From assembly GCA_007135085.1 (NCBI GenBank), contig SLJM01000076.1, positions 1 to 34,800 of the forward strand: a DNA stretch of 34,800 nt, in the 5' to 3' direction. Made by a program: the position numbers and the translations under genes. The notes beneath the pieces were generated by a model. It was not told the origin of the DNA. It saw only the letters and a program-made list of their open reading frames with translations, and did no database searches. This document shows, piece by piece, positions 17,208 to 25,139 of the stretch. Source of the stretch: Myxococcales bacterium (GTDB taxonomy: Bacteria; Myxococcota_A; Bradymonadia; Bradymonadales; Bradymonadaceae). Numbering within the stretch: the stretch's first letter is position 1; every line of letters begins with the position of its first letter.

Positions 17208-18284
17208 ATGCGCGTTTTGACCCTTTTGAGTTCGCTCATCGCCTTCTCTTTCGTGGCCTGCAGTGGTGCCACCGCGCCGGAAGGCCCTGTCGATGATCAC
17301 GACGTCGGCATTGAGAACGACACCGACGACGAACTTGAGACCGCTCCCTTATGGGAGGGGCTGGTGATCAATGAAATCGCTGCAGTCGGGGAGCCTGAGG
17401 ATTGGTTCGAGCTGTATAATGGCGGCGAGGAAGCTATTGAGCTGACGGGCTATTTTTTTACCGATGACAAAGATGGCAAGCCACAGCGAGGCTCTTTCCC
17501 GCACCAGACGGTCATCGAACCGTCGGCTTATTTGCTCTTTTATATGGATGATGACTGGCCGGGATTTAAGTTGAGTCGAGACGAAGAGCTCGCTCTCTTT
17601 GCTCCTGACGGGGAGCTAGTGGACTTTGTCGATTGGGAAGAGGGCCAATCTCCTGAAGGCAAGAGTTTTGGCCGCATTCCCGACGGCACCGGGCCGTTTA
17701 TGACCCTTGATACGCCGACCCCTGGGGGGCCGAATGTCGCCAACAGCGAGGTCGCCGAATGCGGCAATGACGTTGCCGAAGGAGATGAGCTGTGTGACGG
17801 CTCCGATCTCAACGGTATCAGTTGCGAGGGCCTGGGCTTTATCGGTGGGACGGTGACCTGCAGCCCGGATTGCAAGGCCTTTGATATCACGCAGTGTGAG
17901 ACCGCCGAAGACATCATTGTCATCAACGAAGTCACTTCTCGCGGCGACGACGAAGTCGAATTCTACAATCTGGGGACCACCGCCGTCGATCTCACGGGGT
18001 GGTATTTCACCGATGATGAACCGGAGAAGCCCGGACATACCTACACCTTTGAGGACGGAACCATTCTGGAGCCCGCTGGCTTTTTGGTTCGCGTAAAGGG
18101 TGTTCACCACGAGTTTGGACTGGGCAGCGCCGACCATGTAGCCCTCTACAACTCCGAAGGGGAGTTGGTCGACTTCATTGCCTGGACTGAACATGCCGAT
18201 CCATCCCTCTGCCGCCTCCCCGACGGGATCGGTGAATTTCAGATCTGCTCGGAACAGACCTTTGGCGCTCCCAATGTGGAGTAG
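17208..18284 (+). CDS. Lipoprotein with two lamin-tail domains
   Basis: The 358-residue protein has a lipobox FVAC (Cys18) and an acidic linker. Lamin-tail domain 1 follows (about 51-176: LVINEIAAVGEPEDWFELYNGG, ELTGYFFTDD, PTPGGPN), then a Cys-rich DUF4215-like stretch (CGNDVAEGDELCDGSDL..SCEGLGF..CSPDC, 185-230) and lamin-tail domain 2 (236-357: IVINEVTSRGDDEVEFYNLG, DLTGWYFTDD, FGAPN). These domains are common on bacterial surface proteins and associate with extracellular nucleases or adhesins. It starts 4 bases after the barrel gene's stop, using a GGGAG ribosome site inside that gene. An earlier in-frame start would overlap the barrel gene and is rejected. Confidence 0.88.
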   Translation: MRVLTLLSSLIAFSFVACSGATAPEGPVDDHDVGIENDTDDELETAPLWEGLVINEIAAVGEPEDWFELYNGGEEAIELTGYFFTDDKDGKPQRGSFPHQTVIEPSAYLLFYMDDDWPGFKLSRDEELALFAPDGELVDFVDWEEGQSPEGKSFGRIPDGTGPFMTLDTPTPGGPNVANSEVAECGNDVAEGDELCDGSDLNGISCEGLGFIGGTVTCSPDCKAFDITQCETAEDIIVINEVTSRGDDEVEFYNLGTTAVDLTGWYFTDDEPEKPGHTYTFEDGTILEPAGFLVRVKGVHHEFGLGSADHVALYNSEGELVDFIAWTEHADPSLCRLPDGIGEFQICSEQTFGAPNVE

Positions 18285-18295
18285 TCTTCGCGTGG

Positions 18296-18400
18296 ATGCC
18301 GCTGTATCCGGTCTGGTCGATCACAATGGTCGTGGTCAATATCGCCGTGATCTGGGCGCTGACGGTCCACGGACGGGATTGTCGTGGCGGGCAGCACTGA
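18296..18400 (+). pseudogene. Remnant of a small DUF7144-like membrane protein
   Basis: In the frame 12 bases after the previous stop, the plus strand encodes MPLYPVWSITMVVVNIAVIWALTVHG and a short tail to TGA at 18398. From memory, this strongly resembles the last transmembrane helix of DUF7144-type small membrane proteins (PVW...VIWALTVHG). The rest of such a protein is absent: upstream is the lamin-tail gene in another frame. It looks like a C-terminal remnant, or less likely a 34-residue membrane peptide; no ribosome site is evident. Confidence 0.45.
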
Positions 18401-18442
18401 CCAACGGGAAGTGCCTGCCTGAGCACCGGGGAGGGGGATCGT

Positions 18443-19351
18443 TTACGAGGGGCGCTGCTCATCGAGGTGGGAGCGCTCCTCGTAATATTTCTGGCATTCT
18501 GCCTCCCGGCCGGCGATGACTCGTCGGCCCCGGAGGCGACCCCGTTGGGCGGTGACCACCGTGGACTGGCCTTCCTGATCTTCCCTTTCGAAATAGATGA
18601 CCACCCAATCACGAGTTTTTCCGAGCTCGTGGGCCCGCCGGGTATTGCTGAATAAGGCGGTGAAATCCCAGCCCTCACGCTGAGTATTCATGACGGGGAG
18701 CCACTTTTCACCGTCGGGATTAAAGCGTCGGGGAGCGATACGGCGCAGTTGGTCGTCGTCTGCTTTTCGCCGGTATTGATCGTCGATCTCCAATAAGAGG
18801 GCCACGTTGGGCTCAGCTGAAGAAGCGGCGCTTCTCCCATCGAGACGTTGTCGCATTCGGCGGAGCGCCGAACGGCTCAACCTGCCCGCCAGGGCGTCGC
18901 CGATGCCGGCGGTCTTCTTCTCGCCGATACCGGGAATCTGTTGGAGCCGCTCATCGTGGACGGCCATCTCCAACTCCTCGAAGGTCTCGATGGAGAGTTG
19001 GTCAGCGATGCGGTGGGCCAGCACCTCTCCGATGCCGGGAAGCTGGGCAAATGCCTGCTCCGGCGAGGCTTCGGCCCGCAGCGACTCCAGAAGGGTCGAT
19101 CGGCCGGTCTCGAGGTATTCCTCGATGAGGGAGGCGATCCTGGCCCCCACACCGTAGATCTCCTGCAATCCCTCGACGCCGGAGTCCTCGTAGAGCTGTT
19201 CCACCGAAAGCGCGGCATGGCGCAGCCCCTGGGCGGCTCGGCGATAGCTGGAGATACGAAAAAAATTGGCCTCCTCCTTCTGGCTCAGAAGGTCGGCTAC
19301 CTCATCGAGCAGGGCTGCCACTTCTTCGTTGTCTACTCTCCGGGCGCTCAC
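18443..19351 (-). CDS. Helix-hairpin-helix DNA-binding protein related to PolX N-terminus
   Basis: The N-terminal part matches the 8-kDa/HhH region of family X DNA polymerases: VDNEEVAALLDEVADLLSQKEEANFFRISSYRRAAQGLR, then GLQEIYGVGARIASLIEEYL and two further hairpins (LPGIGEVLAHRIADQL, IPGIGEKKTAGIGDAL). The polymerase palm and PHP domains are missing; instead a ~130-residue C-terminal domain of unknown type follows (EIDDQYRRKADDDQLRRIAPRRF, then WVVIYFERED). It likely binds gapped or nicked DNA. The GTG at 19351 gives a start close to the PolX start and is preferred over a longer frame that opens at 19417 with non-conserved residues. Confidence 0.8.
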   Translation of the reverse strand: MSARRVDNEEVAALLDEVADLLSQKEEANFFRISSYRRAAQGLRHAALSVEQLYEDSGVEGLQEIYGVGARIASLIEEYLETGRSTLLESLRAEASPEQAFAQLPGIGEVLAHRIADQLSIETFEELEMAVHDERLQQIPGIGEKKTAGIGDALAGRLSRSALRRMRQRLDGRSAASSAEPNVALLLEIDDQYRRKADDDQLRRIAPRRFNPDGEKWLPVMNTQREGWDFTALFSNTRRAHELGKTRDWVVIYFEREDQEGQSTVVTAQRGRLRGRRVIAGREAECQKYYEERSHLDEQRPS

Positions 19352-19508
19352 GACGAACCTCACCGCAACGGGGTTGGAGCAACTCTTCGAAAAATAAACA
19401 CCCTGATATACCGCCAAGGCCGGTGGGGCTCCTGCTCGTCTGGCAACAACCCGGCCCCGTGGATTAGGATTGGGTCAATTCTATCGTCATAAAGCGCTAT
19501 GGGCGGTG

Positions 19509-21026
19509 TTATTGATTGGCGTCGCAATTGGCGCAGTGCCCGCAGCGGGCGCCGAAGCTGGCCGTGGAGTCGAAATGATCGAGGAGGGTGGCCTGATAGC
19601 AGCGTTGGGCCCTGGTATAATCGATCATCTGGCCGAGCTGTGCTTTCGCGTTCAGCCGGCGGTCGCCAAAGCGGGAGAAGTCGATATTGAGCTCTAAGGG
19701 GCCCACCTCATGGAGGACCTCGACCTGTCCGCCGCCGTAGCGCAGGTGGCCCGCCCGGGCCAGGTGGCGAAGGCAGACCTGGGCGACCCGGGGCGGTAAT
19801 TTCTGGCCCGGGCCGCGGGCGGCGCGGGCCAGCGATGTGGGCGTATAGTCGTGGGCGCCGGGCCCCAGCGAGCAGAGGTGGAGCCAGATTCGGATGACCT
19901 GCATCTGCAGGGGGAAGGCGTTTTCCGCAAACCAGTGGTGGACCCGCAGATCGGAGCGGTTGAAGAGGAGCAGGCAATGAGCGGGGTTGCCGTCGCGGCC
20001 GGCGCGACCGGCTTCCTGGTAGTAGGCCTCGATGCTGCCCGGGATATTATAGTGGATGACGGCGCGCACATCCGGTTTGTCGACGCCCATCCCGAAGGCG
20101 TTGGTCGCCACCAGCACGGGGATCTCGTCGTTCATCCACCGCTGGTGGGTCTGGCGACGCTCATCGGCGGGCATCCCGCCGTGATAGCCGGCGGCGTCGA
20201 TATTGGCGTCGTTGAGCTCCCTGGTTACAGAGGCGATCTGCTTTCGGGTCGCCCCGTAGACGATGATCGACTCCCCGGGGTAGCGCTCGGCCAGGGCTTT
20301 GATCGGGCGTAATTTATCCTCCTTGGAGCCGGCGAAATAGACGTCGAAATATAGATTTGGCCGCTCCAGGGCCCCCACAATTTCATCGTCGGCGCCGATG
20401 CCCAGTTGTTCGCCGATATCGCGGCGCACCTGCTCGGTGGCCGTCGCCGTCAGGGCCACGGTCTGGGGATCGCCAAAGCGTTGTCGCACTTGAGCCAGGC
20501 GACGGTAGGCGGGGCGAAAATCATGACCCCACTGACTGATGCAATGAGCCTCGTCGATGGCCAGAAGTCCTATTTCAACATCTTCTAATGCGTCACAAAA
20601 TGCCCGACTCTGAAAGCGCTCGGGCGCCACGTAGACTATCTTATAATCGCCGACGTAGAGCTCTTCGAGCCGACGCCGCTGCTCGGCCCGGGGCATGGCG
20701 GAGTGAATCGCCGTGGCCGGCAACCCCGTCGAGCGCAGCCCGTCGACCTGGTCTTTCATCAAGGCGATCAGTGGCGAGACCACCAGGGTCACCCCCTGAG
20801 TCAGGGCGCCGGCGAGCTGGTAGCACAGGCTCTTACCCGATCCGGTGGGCATGACCACCAGGGCGTCGCGGCCGTCGACCAGGTGCTCCACCACCTGCCG
20901 CTGGCCGGGGCGAAAGGAGGAAAACCCAAAGATCTTTGCCAGCCCCTGCTCCGGATCTTCGGCGAAGGGGGCCAGGGCGGTGGGGCCCAGGGGAGTGAGA
21001 GGATTTTGGGTTGGACGGTCTATCAA
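19509..21026 (-). CDS. recQ: RecQ-family ATP-dependent DNA helicase
   Basis: A 505-residue superfamily 2 helicase. It shows FGFSSFRPGQ (motif 0), Walker A MPTGSGKS (59-66), DEAHCISQWGHDFRP (158-172), TATAT, VYGATRK, and motif VI QEAGRAGRDG. The C-terminus carries the RecQ zinc site Cys476, Cys495, Cys498 and Cys501 (CGHCANC). There is no HRDC domain and only a compact winged-helix segment, giving a minimal RecQ. It would unwind forks and recombination intermediates. The start codon at 21026 is TTG with a weak GAGG upstream, so the first residues are uncertain. It is transcribed in the same direction as the HhH protein gene 90 bases downstream. Confidence 0.93.
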   Translation of the reverse strand: MIDRPTQNPLTPLGPTALAPFAEDPEQGLAKIFGFSSFRPGQRQVVEHLVDGRDALVVMPTGSGKSLCYQLAGALTQGVTLVVSPLIALMKDQVDGLRSTGLPATAIHSAMPRAEQRRRLEELYVGDYKIVYVAPERFQSRAFCDALEDVEIGLLAIDEAHCISQWGHDFRPAYRRLAQVRQRFGDPQTVALTATATEQVRRDIGEQLGIGADDEIVGALERPNLYFDVYFAGSKEDKLRPIKALAERYPGESIIVYGATRKQIASVTRELNDANIDAAGYHGGMPADERRQTHQRWMNDEIPVLVATNAFGMGVDKPDVRAVIHYNIPGSIEAYYQEAGRAGRDGNPAHCLLLFNRSDLRVHHWFAENAFPLQMQVIRIWLHLCSLGPGAHDYTPTSLARAARGPGQKLPPRVAQVCLRHLARAGHLRYGGGQVEVLHEVGPLELNIDFSRFGDRRLNAKAQLGQMIDYTRAQRCYQATLLDHFDSTASFGARCGHCANCDANQ

Positions 21027-21240
21027 AGAGGTGCCTCGGTGGTGTCATTCTGTGCAAATGTGCAAGAGCATCGTCGAAGTAGGCTTTGACAAGAAACGGA
21101 CTTTTTTTGCCGCCGCTCTCATCAGGGGAGGTATTTTCCAATAATTCTTCCCGATATCTAGCTATCCAGCCAGTCGCCGACGATGTCAAAGAGCGATTAA
21201 ACCGGGTGATCGACACCCTGTCTCGAGATCTGTAAGATCC

Positions 21241-21269
21241 TGTAGTTATCGGTAGACCGACTAACTACA
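21241..21269 (+). promoter_or_regulatory. Long inverted repeat ahead of the zinc-ribbon gene
   Basis: TGTAGTTATCGGT (21241-21253) and ACCGACTAACTACA (21256-21269) form a 13-bp stem with one bulged base and a two-base loop. It ends 16 bases before the ATG at 21286, in the divergent interval with recQ. A good Shine-Dalgarno is absent. An operator of a dimeric repressor or a structured leader is possible. Confidence 0.5.
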
Positions 21270-21285
21270 AGCGAAAACTGAATTT

Positions 21286-21771
21286 ATGATCTGTCCACAT
21301 TGCAATAAACGCACGCCACAGACGCTAAACCAATGCGTCCACTGCGACCGCCGAGTTGAGCCCGATGGGGTGGATAAATTATCCCGTGAGTTTGGAGAGG
21401 ACCGCGAGCAATTCAAAGCGCTGGTGGCCAAGTCGCTCGTTGTCTTCGCCGTGCTCGGTGGAGCTGCATTGGCGCTTAATTTCTACTCCCAGAGCGGGGC
21501 CAATGCAGAGCGAATGTTGGCCAAAGGATATATCCCCGACTATCATATCGAGATCTGCGAGCGGGGTATGAATAGTACGCGACGGGCGGAGTTGAAGGCG
21601 GCGGGATATACGCTGGCGTCTCGTCGCAGCGCCAATGTGCAGACCACAATCGACCATATCTTCGGGGTCAACGAGTGTTGGTCGAGGTCGGTGGGCCCCG
21701 CGCGGCCTGCTGAGAGCAGCCTGCCTCCAGGGGCCACGATCAAGATCGAGTGGTCGGAGCCGCCGTTTTAG
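21286..21771 (+). CDS. Zinc-ribbon, single-pass membrane protein
   Basis: The 161-residue protein opens with a zinc ribbon, Cys3-x2-Cys6 and Cys17-x2-Cys20 (MICPHCNKRTPQTLNQCVHC). It then has one transmembrane segment (about 46-66, SLVVFAVLGGAALALNFY) and a C-terminal domain of unknown fold with a third and fourth Cys (EICERGMN, NECWSRS) that may form a disulfide outside. The topology with ribbon inside is inferred from charge. No obvious ribosome site; the leader holds a strong dyad. I do not recognise a family beyond the ribbon. Confidence 0.78.
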   Translation: MICPHCNKRTPQTLNQCVHCDRRVEPDGVDKLSREFGEDREQFKALVAKSLVVFAVLGGAALALNFYSQSGANAERMLAKGYIPDYHIEICERGMNSTRRAELKAAGYTLASRRSANVQTTIDHIFGVNECWSRSVGPARPAESSLPPGATIKIEWSEPPF

Positions 21772-21812
21772 GCGGCTGCTCTGATTCAAAGAAGGCAAAG
21801 GTGGGACGGGGC

Positions 21813-22844
21813 TTAAGGTCGCTCCTGGCGGCCGTCGATGTGGACGGCGAATCGACCTTCGTCGCGGGGGTGGACCGGGGCCGGTTCATCCCAGGGCCAG
21901 CCGCCAAACCGGGTCTTTTGAAAGTCGAGCATGGCCTGGCGGATCTCGCCGGGGTGGTTCATGACAAACGGGCCCTGCTGGGCGACGGGCTCGGCGATGG
22001 GTTTTCCCTGAAGCATCAGCATTTCTGAGGGGGCGGAGCCGTTCACAAACTCGATCTGCGAGGTGGGGTCGACTTCGACACGCCGTTTGTTGGGGACGGC
22101 CTGGCCGTCGATGGTGATGCCCTGGCCTTCGAAGACGTAGAAGGAGCGGTTGACCCCTTCCACTGAGGCCGGGGCGGTCCAGGTGGCGTTCGGGTCGAGT
22201 TTCAGGGTCCAGATCGCCACATGGTGGTCCTCGTCGGCGGCCCAGGATTTGGGCGGTGGCGACGGCGGTGTCAGACCGTCGAAGACGCCGGCGACGATGG
22301 TCAGCGTCGTTTCGTTGCCGTCGTCGTCGGTGAAGGTCTTTTTCGGCACATCGTCGCTCCAGAACATCGCAAAATGGGGCTCCACCATCTTGTGTTCGCC
22401 GGGCAGGTTGAGCCAGATCTGAAAGAGCTCCGTCGTATTGGGCTTATCCTCGTTGACCAGGGGAAAGGTCTCGGAGTGGACGATACCCTTGCCGGCGGTC
22501 ATCCACTGGACGTCGCCGTGACCAAACCGAGCCCTGGCGCCAAGGGAGTCGGTGTGATCGATAAAGCCCTGCCGGGCCAGAGTGACCGTCTCGAACCCCC
22601 GGTGGGGATGCTGGGGAAAGCCGGGCACCACGTCGCCGTGGTACATGCTCCACCCGTCTTTGCCGGAGAAATCGTTGCCGATGGGTCGTCCCTCTAAGAG
22701 CGCCGGGTCGGGCCCCATGAGCTCGTTGCCCTCGGGGTAGCGATCGAGGTGATGGACGCAGAATAAAAAGGGATCGGCCGTCTCCCAGGGAAAATCCAGC
22801 GGCGAGACTCTCTCAATGGCGCTGCTCATGTCCTGCTCCTGCAT
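21813..22844 (-). CDS. Pirin-family protein
   Basis: A 343-residue bicupin pirin. The metal-binding N-terminal cupin motif is complete: PQHPHRGFETVTLARQGFIDHTDSLG with His79 and His81, and GKGIVHSETFP with His123 and Glu125, the Fe ligands of the family. The C-terminal cupin is present (WTLKLDPNATWTAP, YVFEGQGITIDG, VNGSAPSEMLMLQGKPI). Some bacterial pirins have quercetinase activity and others bind pyruvate dehydrogenase; which applies is unknown. The ATG at 22829 (MSSAIERV) is an alternative start. It follows the lasso precursor gene by 142 bases on the same strand, probably by chance. Confidence 0.92.
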   Translation of the reverse strand: MQEQDMSSAIERVSPLDFPWETADPFLFCVHHLDRYPEGNELMGPDPALLEGRPIGNDFSGKDGWSMYHGDVVPGFPQHPHRGFETVTLARQGFIDHTDSLGARARFGHGDVQWMTAGKGIVHSETFPLVNEDKPNTTELFQIWLNLPGEHKMVEPHFAMFWSDDVPKKTFTDDDGNETTLTIVAGVFDGLTPPSPPPKSWAADEDHHVAIWTLKLDPNATWTAPASVEGVNRSFYVFEGQGITIDGQAVPNKRRVEVDPTSQIEFVNGSAPSEMLMLQGKPIAEPVAQQGPFVMNHPGEIRQAMLDFQKTRFGGWPWDEPAPVHPRDEGRFAVHIDGRQERP

Positions 22845-22986
22845 ATACGAGTATTGAGAAATCGATTTCAGCGCCTCAATCCTAAACGCTGCAGGTGGGA
22901 TGACAATTATCGGCCCGTCAGCCCGCAGTTTCGGGGATGATGATCAAATAAGCTCGCCAGACAGCGCTTCAGATGCCAGCTCTTAA

Positions 22987-23169
22987 CTATTGTGGTGTCT
23001 CACGCGGGTTCGGGGAGTTTCCATCATTAAAGTTGCCGGTTCTTCCCCGGACCAGTTGAGAGAGTTTTCCCAGTCGAACGAGCTCCGGTCGTTGATAGAC
23101 GAGGGCTGTGTTCGCCGGGGAGTCCGTATGGCAGAGCCCTTCGACAGACTCGGCGGTAACTTTTTTCAT
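22987..23169 (-). CDS. Lasso-type RiPP precursor peptide
   Basis: A 60-residue peptide. Its leader ends YQRPELVRLGKLSQLVR, followed by a candidate core GRTGNFNDGNSPNPRETPQ (19 residues). Counting the core Gly as +1, Tyr is -17, Pro -14 and Leu -12, the positions known to be read by the B1 recognition element in lasso leaders. The core has Asp at position 8, so a Gly1-Asp8 eight-membered macrolactam ring (GRTGNFND) with an 11-residue tail is predicted. The usual Thr at -2 is Val. The ATG at 23169 (GGAG 9 bases upstream) is preferred; an ATG at 23184 is possible. It lies 113 bases downstream of a cyclase-like gene on the same strand. Confidence 0.7.
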   Translation of the reverse strand: MKKVTAESVEGLCHTDSPANTALVYQRPELVRLGKLSQLVRGRTGNFNDGNSPNPRETPQ

Positions 23170-23187
23170 AGATTGCGACTCCATTTT

Positions 23188-23202
23188 AGACGACTGTCGT
23201 CT
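23188..23202 (-). promoter_or_regulatory. Palindrome just upstream of the precursor gene
   Basis: AGACGAC-T-GTCGTCT is a perfect 7-bp dyad with a one-base centre, 18 bases upstream of the preferred precursor ATG at 23169. TAGACGAC also occurs in the inverted repeat at 26397-26414. It could be an operator for the precursor gene or a small hairpin in the leader. Confidence 0.4.
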
Positions 23203-23297
23203 TATCTGGACCTATCTCAGGTGGACGGTTGGTTCCTTGCTAACAATATTTTACGTTTACCGTATCCCTGTTGCAACTTGGATCAATTGATAACCGG

Positions 23298-25073
23298 TCA
23301 TATTGGCAAGGGTTCTCTTATTACCGACTGCCCGGCTGCGTCCCACTGCCTGAGCCAGAGTTCTGTCGCCATCACATGCCAGAGTTCGAAGGCGTACTGT
23401 CGGCGAAAGATATCGGGCTCATCGAAATTGGCGGCCAGCCAATCCTGAATTTCTTGTCGGTCGATACAAAGATATTCGCTCAGCCTGTGGGCCCCGATCA
23501 ACTCCTGCGGTGACGGTCTCAGATAATATCGAAACCCCTCCCAGACGACCTCGTCGAAACAGCCGATGCGGCGATTGTCAAAAAACGACGCCGGGACGCG
23601 AGAGTCCAATAACCTGCGCAACGGCGCCTTTATTTCTCCCCGGGCTCGCAGGACCGAGGGGGGAAGGCTCAGTCCCACCCGGAGGACATCGAGATGGAGG
23701 AAGGGGAGCTCGACAAAAAGACCGGTGCTGCGGCGATATCGCTCCAGAAGCCGCATCGTATACTCCCAGTACCAGGACTGGAAGAATTCCGCCCTCTGCT
23801 TCAACCACCGGTGGCGATCGTAGAGGACACGCCACTGCAGATCTCGCCGGCGCTTCTGCGCTGTCATCCAGGGAGGGCCCGGTCTCGATCGACATGGATA
23901 GGGAAATCGCGATAGGCCCCACTTCTTTGCCCTCCCTTTGAGCCGGCTCTTCAATCGCCAACGCCAGGACCCCACCGCCGGCAGCGGCCGCCCCTTCCAG
24001 ATCTGGTCCTGGGCCCATTCGAAAGGGGTCACATAGAAGAGTTGATCCGAGCCGAGCCCGGTGACCAGCACCGCAGGCTTTCTCTGCCGCTCTAAAAGGG
24101 TCCGTGCATGGGCGTAGAAGTTTCGGAAATAGGCCGCCTCGGCCATGAAGGCGGGGCCGAAATCAACGGTGGGGTGGTGCACCTGTGGTGTCCCCCACTG
24201 CTGAGGACCGCGGATATCAAAAAATTCTCCCTCGATCTGTTGGGCCGCCAGGAGGCCCTCGATGGTGCTGCGTTCATCAACGTGGCTCGTCCCCTTGGCC
24301 ACCATCGAAAGCGAGCGGGGTTGCTTTCCCAATTCCCGAAATAACAGCAAAAGCAATGTGGAATCGTAGCCTCCACTCAGGCTTATCAGCTCTCCTGCTC
24401 GCGAAGCCGACCCCTCAATAGCCGTCGCCAGAGCGTCGCCAATATGCTGAGCGGCCGTCTCCACCTCTTCGGTAAGGGGCAACGGCGAGGGGGTCCAATA
24501 GGAGCGAGACCACAGACGTCCCGTGCGTTCGGCGAGCAATACTTCGCCGGCTCGAATTCTCTGCACGCCCTGAAAAAAGTCGTCCCTCTCCCGGCCGTGT
24601 TGGCCCCTGAGAAAGAGCTCCAGTCTGTGTCGTCGTATGCGACGAGCCGAGCCCATGACCATCGCCGGTCGGGTCCCGACCACGACCCCGGCTCCTTTTC
24701 CTTGTTCACCATCGACGACGCGCCGCCACATCAGCGGAAGTCGTCCGATAGGATCGCGATAGGCCCTCAGTCCCCGCATAGTTTGGACCACAAGACCCCA
24801 ACCGGGCATATCCCGAAGAGCTTCCTCCAGGGCCAGGCCCCGATGAGGGTCTTCAATGGCGGCGATCACCTCCGCGCTGATTTGACGAACTTCTTCTCGC
24901 TGATCCTCTATCCCGGGATGATTCAACCCGATCAGGCCATATAGACTCTCTGCATTCTGCCAACGGGCGAGGAAGAAGAGACTCCCCTCACGGCATAGCC
25001 ACGAGAACTGCTCTCCCGATGGAGACCACCGGAGCGCTAAGTCGCCCACTGTCTGGAAATCAAAGTTCTCCAT
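23298..25073 (-). CDS. Lasso cyclase-like asparagine synthetase homologue
   Basis: The product of 591 residues has an N-terminal class-II amidotransferase-like region without the catalytic N-terminal Cys, as in lasso cyclases (C proteins), and a C-terminal ATP-pyrophosphatase domain with LISLSGGYDSTLLLL (SGGxDS at 233-238). In place of the usual GxGGDE/QxF loop it has TGLGSDQLF (338-346). The N-terminal region also has FFQGVQRIRAGEVLLAE, typical of asparagine synthetase-related cyclases. It would adenylate a side-chain carboxylate and form an amide, here plausibly the ring of the neighbouring precursor. No B1/B2 genes adjoin. A GTG at 25103 would add ten residues; the ATG at 25073 was chosen. 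Asparagine synthetase or another amide ligase remains possible, but the adjacent precursor argues for a cyclase. Confidence 0.75.
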   Translation of the reverse strand: MENFDFQTVGDLALRWSPSGEQFSWLCREGSLFFLARWQNAESLYGLIGLNHPGIEDQREEVRQISAEVIAAIEDPHRGLALEEALRDMPGWGLVVQTMRGLRAYRDPIGRLPLMWRRVVDGEQGKGAGVVVGTRPAMVMGSARRIRRHRLELFLRGQHGRERDDFFQGVQRIRAGEVLLAERTGRLWSRSYWTPSPLPLTEEVETAAQHIGDALATAIEGSASRAGELISLSGGYDSTLLLLLFRELGKQPRSLSMVAKGTSHVDERSTIEGLLAAQQIEGEFFDIRGPQQWGTPQVHHPTVDFGPAFMAEAAYFRNFYAHARTLLERQRKPAVLVTGLGSDQLFYVTPFEWAQDQIWKGRPLPAVGSWRWRLKSRLKGRAKKWGLSRFPYPCRSRPGPPWMTAQKRRRDLQWRVLYDRHRWLKQRAEFFQSWYWEYTMRLLERYRRSTGLFVELPFLHLDVLRVGLSLPPSVLRARGEIKAPLRRLLDSRVPASFFDNRRIGCFDEVVWEGFRYYLRPSPQELIGAHRLSEYLCIDRQEIQDWLAANFDEPDIFRRQYAFELWHVMATELWLRQWDAAGQSVIREPLPI

Positions 25074-25139
25074 AAATCTTCGACAGCGCTCCTGATTTAC
25101 CACAGCTGATGCCGGGTTGGCGTCGAACCGCCTGAAGAG

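Noticed and set aside
18178-18519. 113-residue frame overlapping the lamin-tail lipoprotein end
   Set aside because: Overlaps the coding end of a supported gene; only the hydrophobic stretch in another frame (18296-18400) looks meaningful.
20833-21216. Minus-strand frame overlapping the recQ start
   Set aside because: Most of it lies inside recQ in another frame and has no recognisable sequence.
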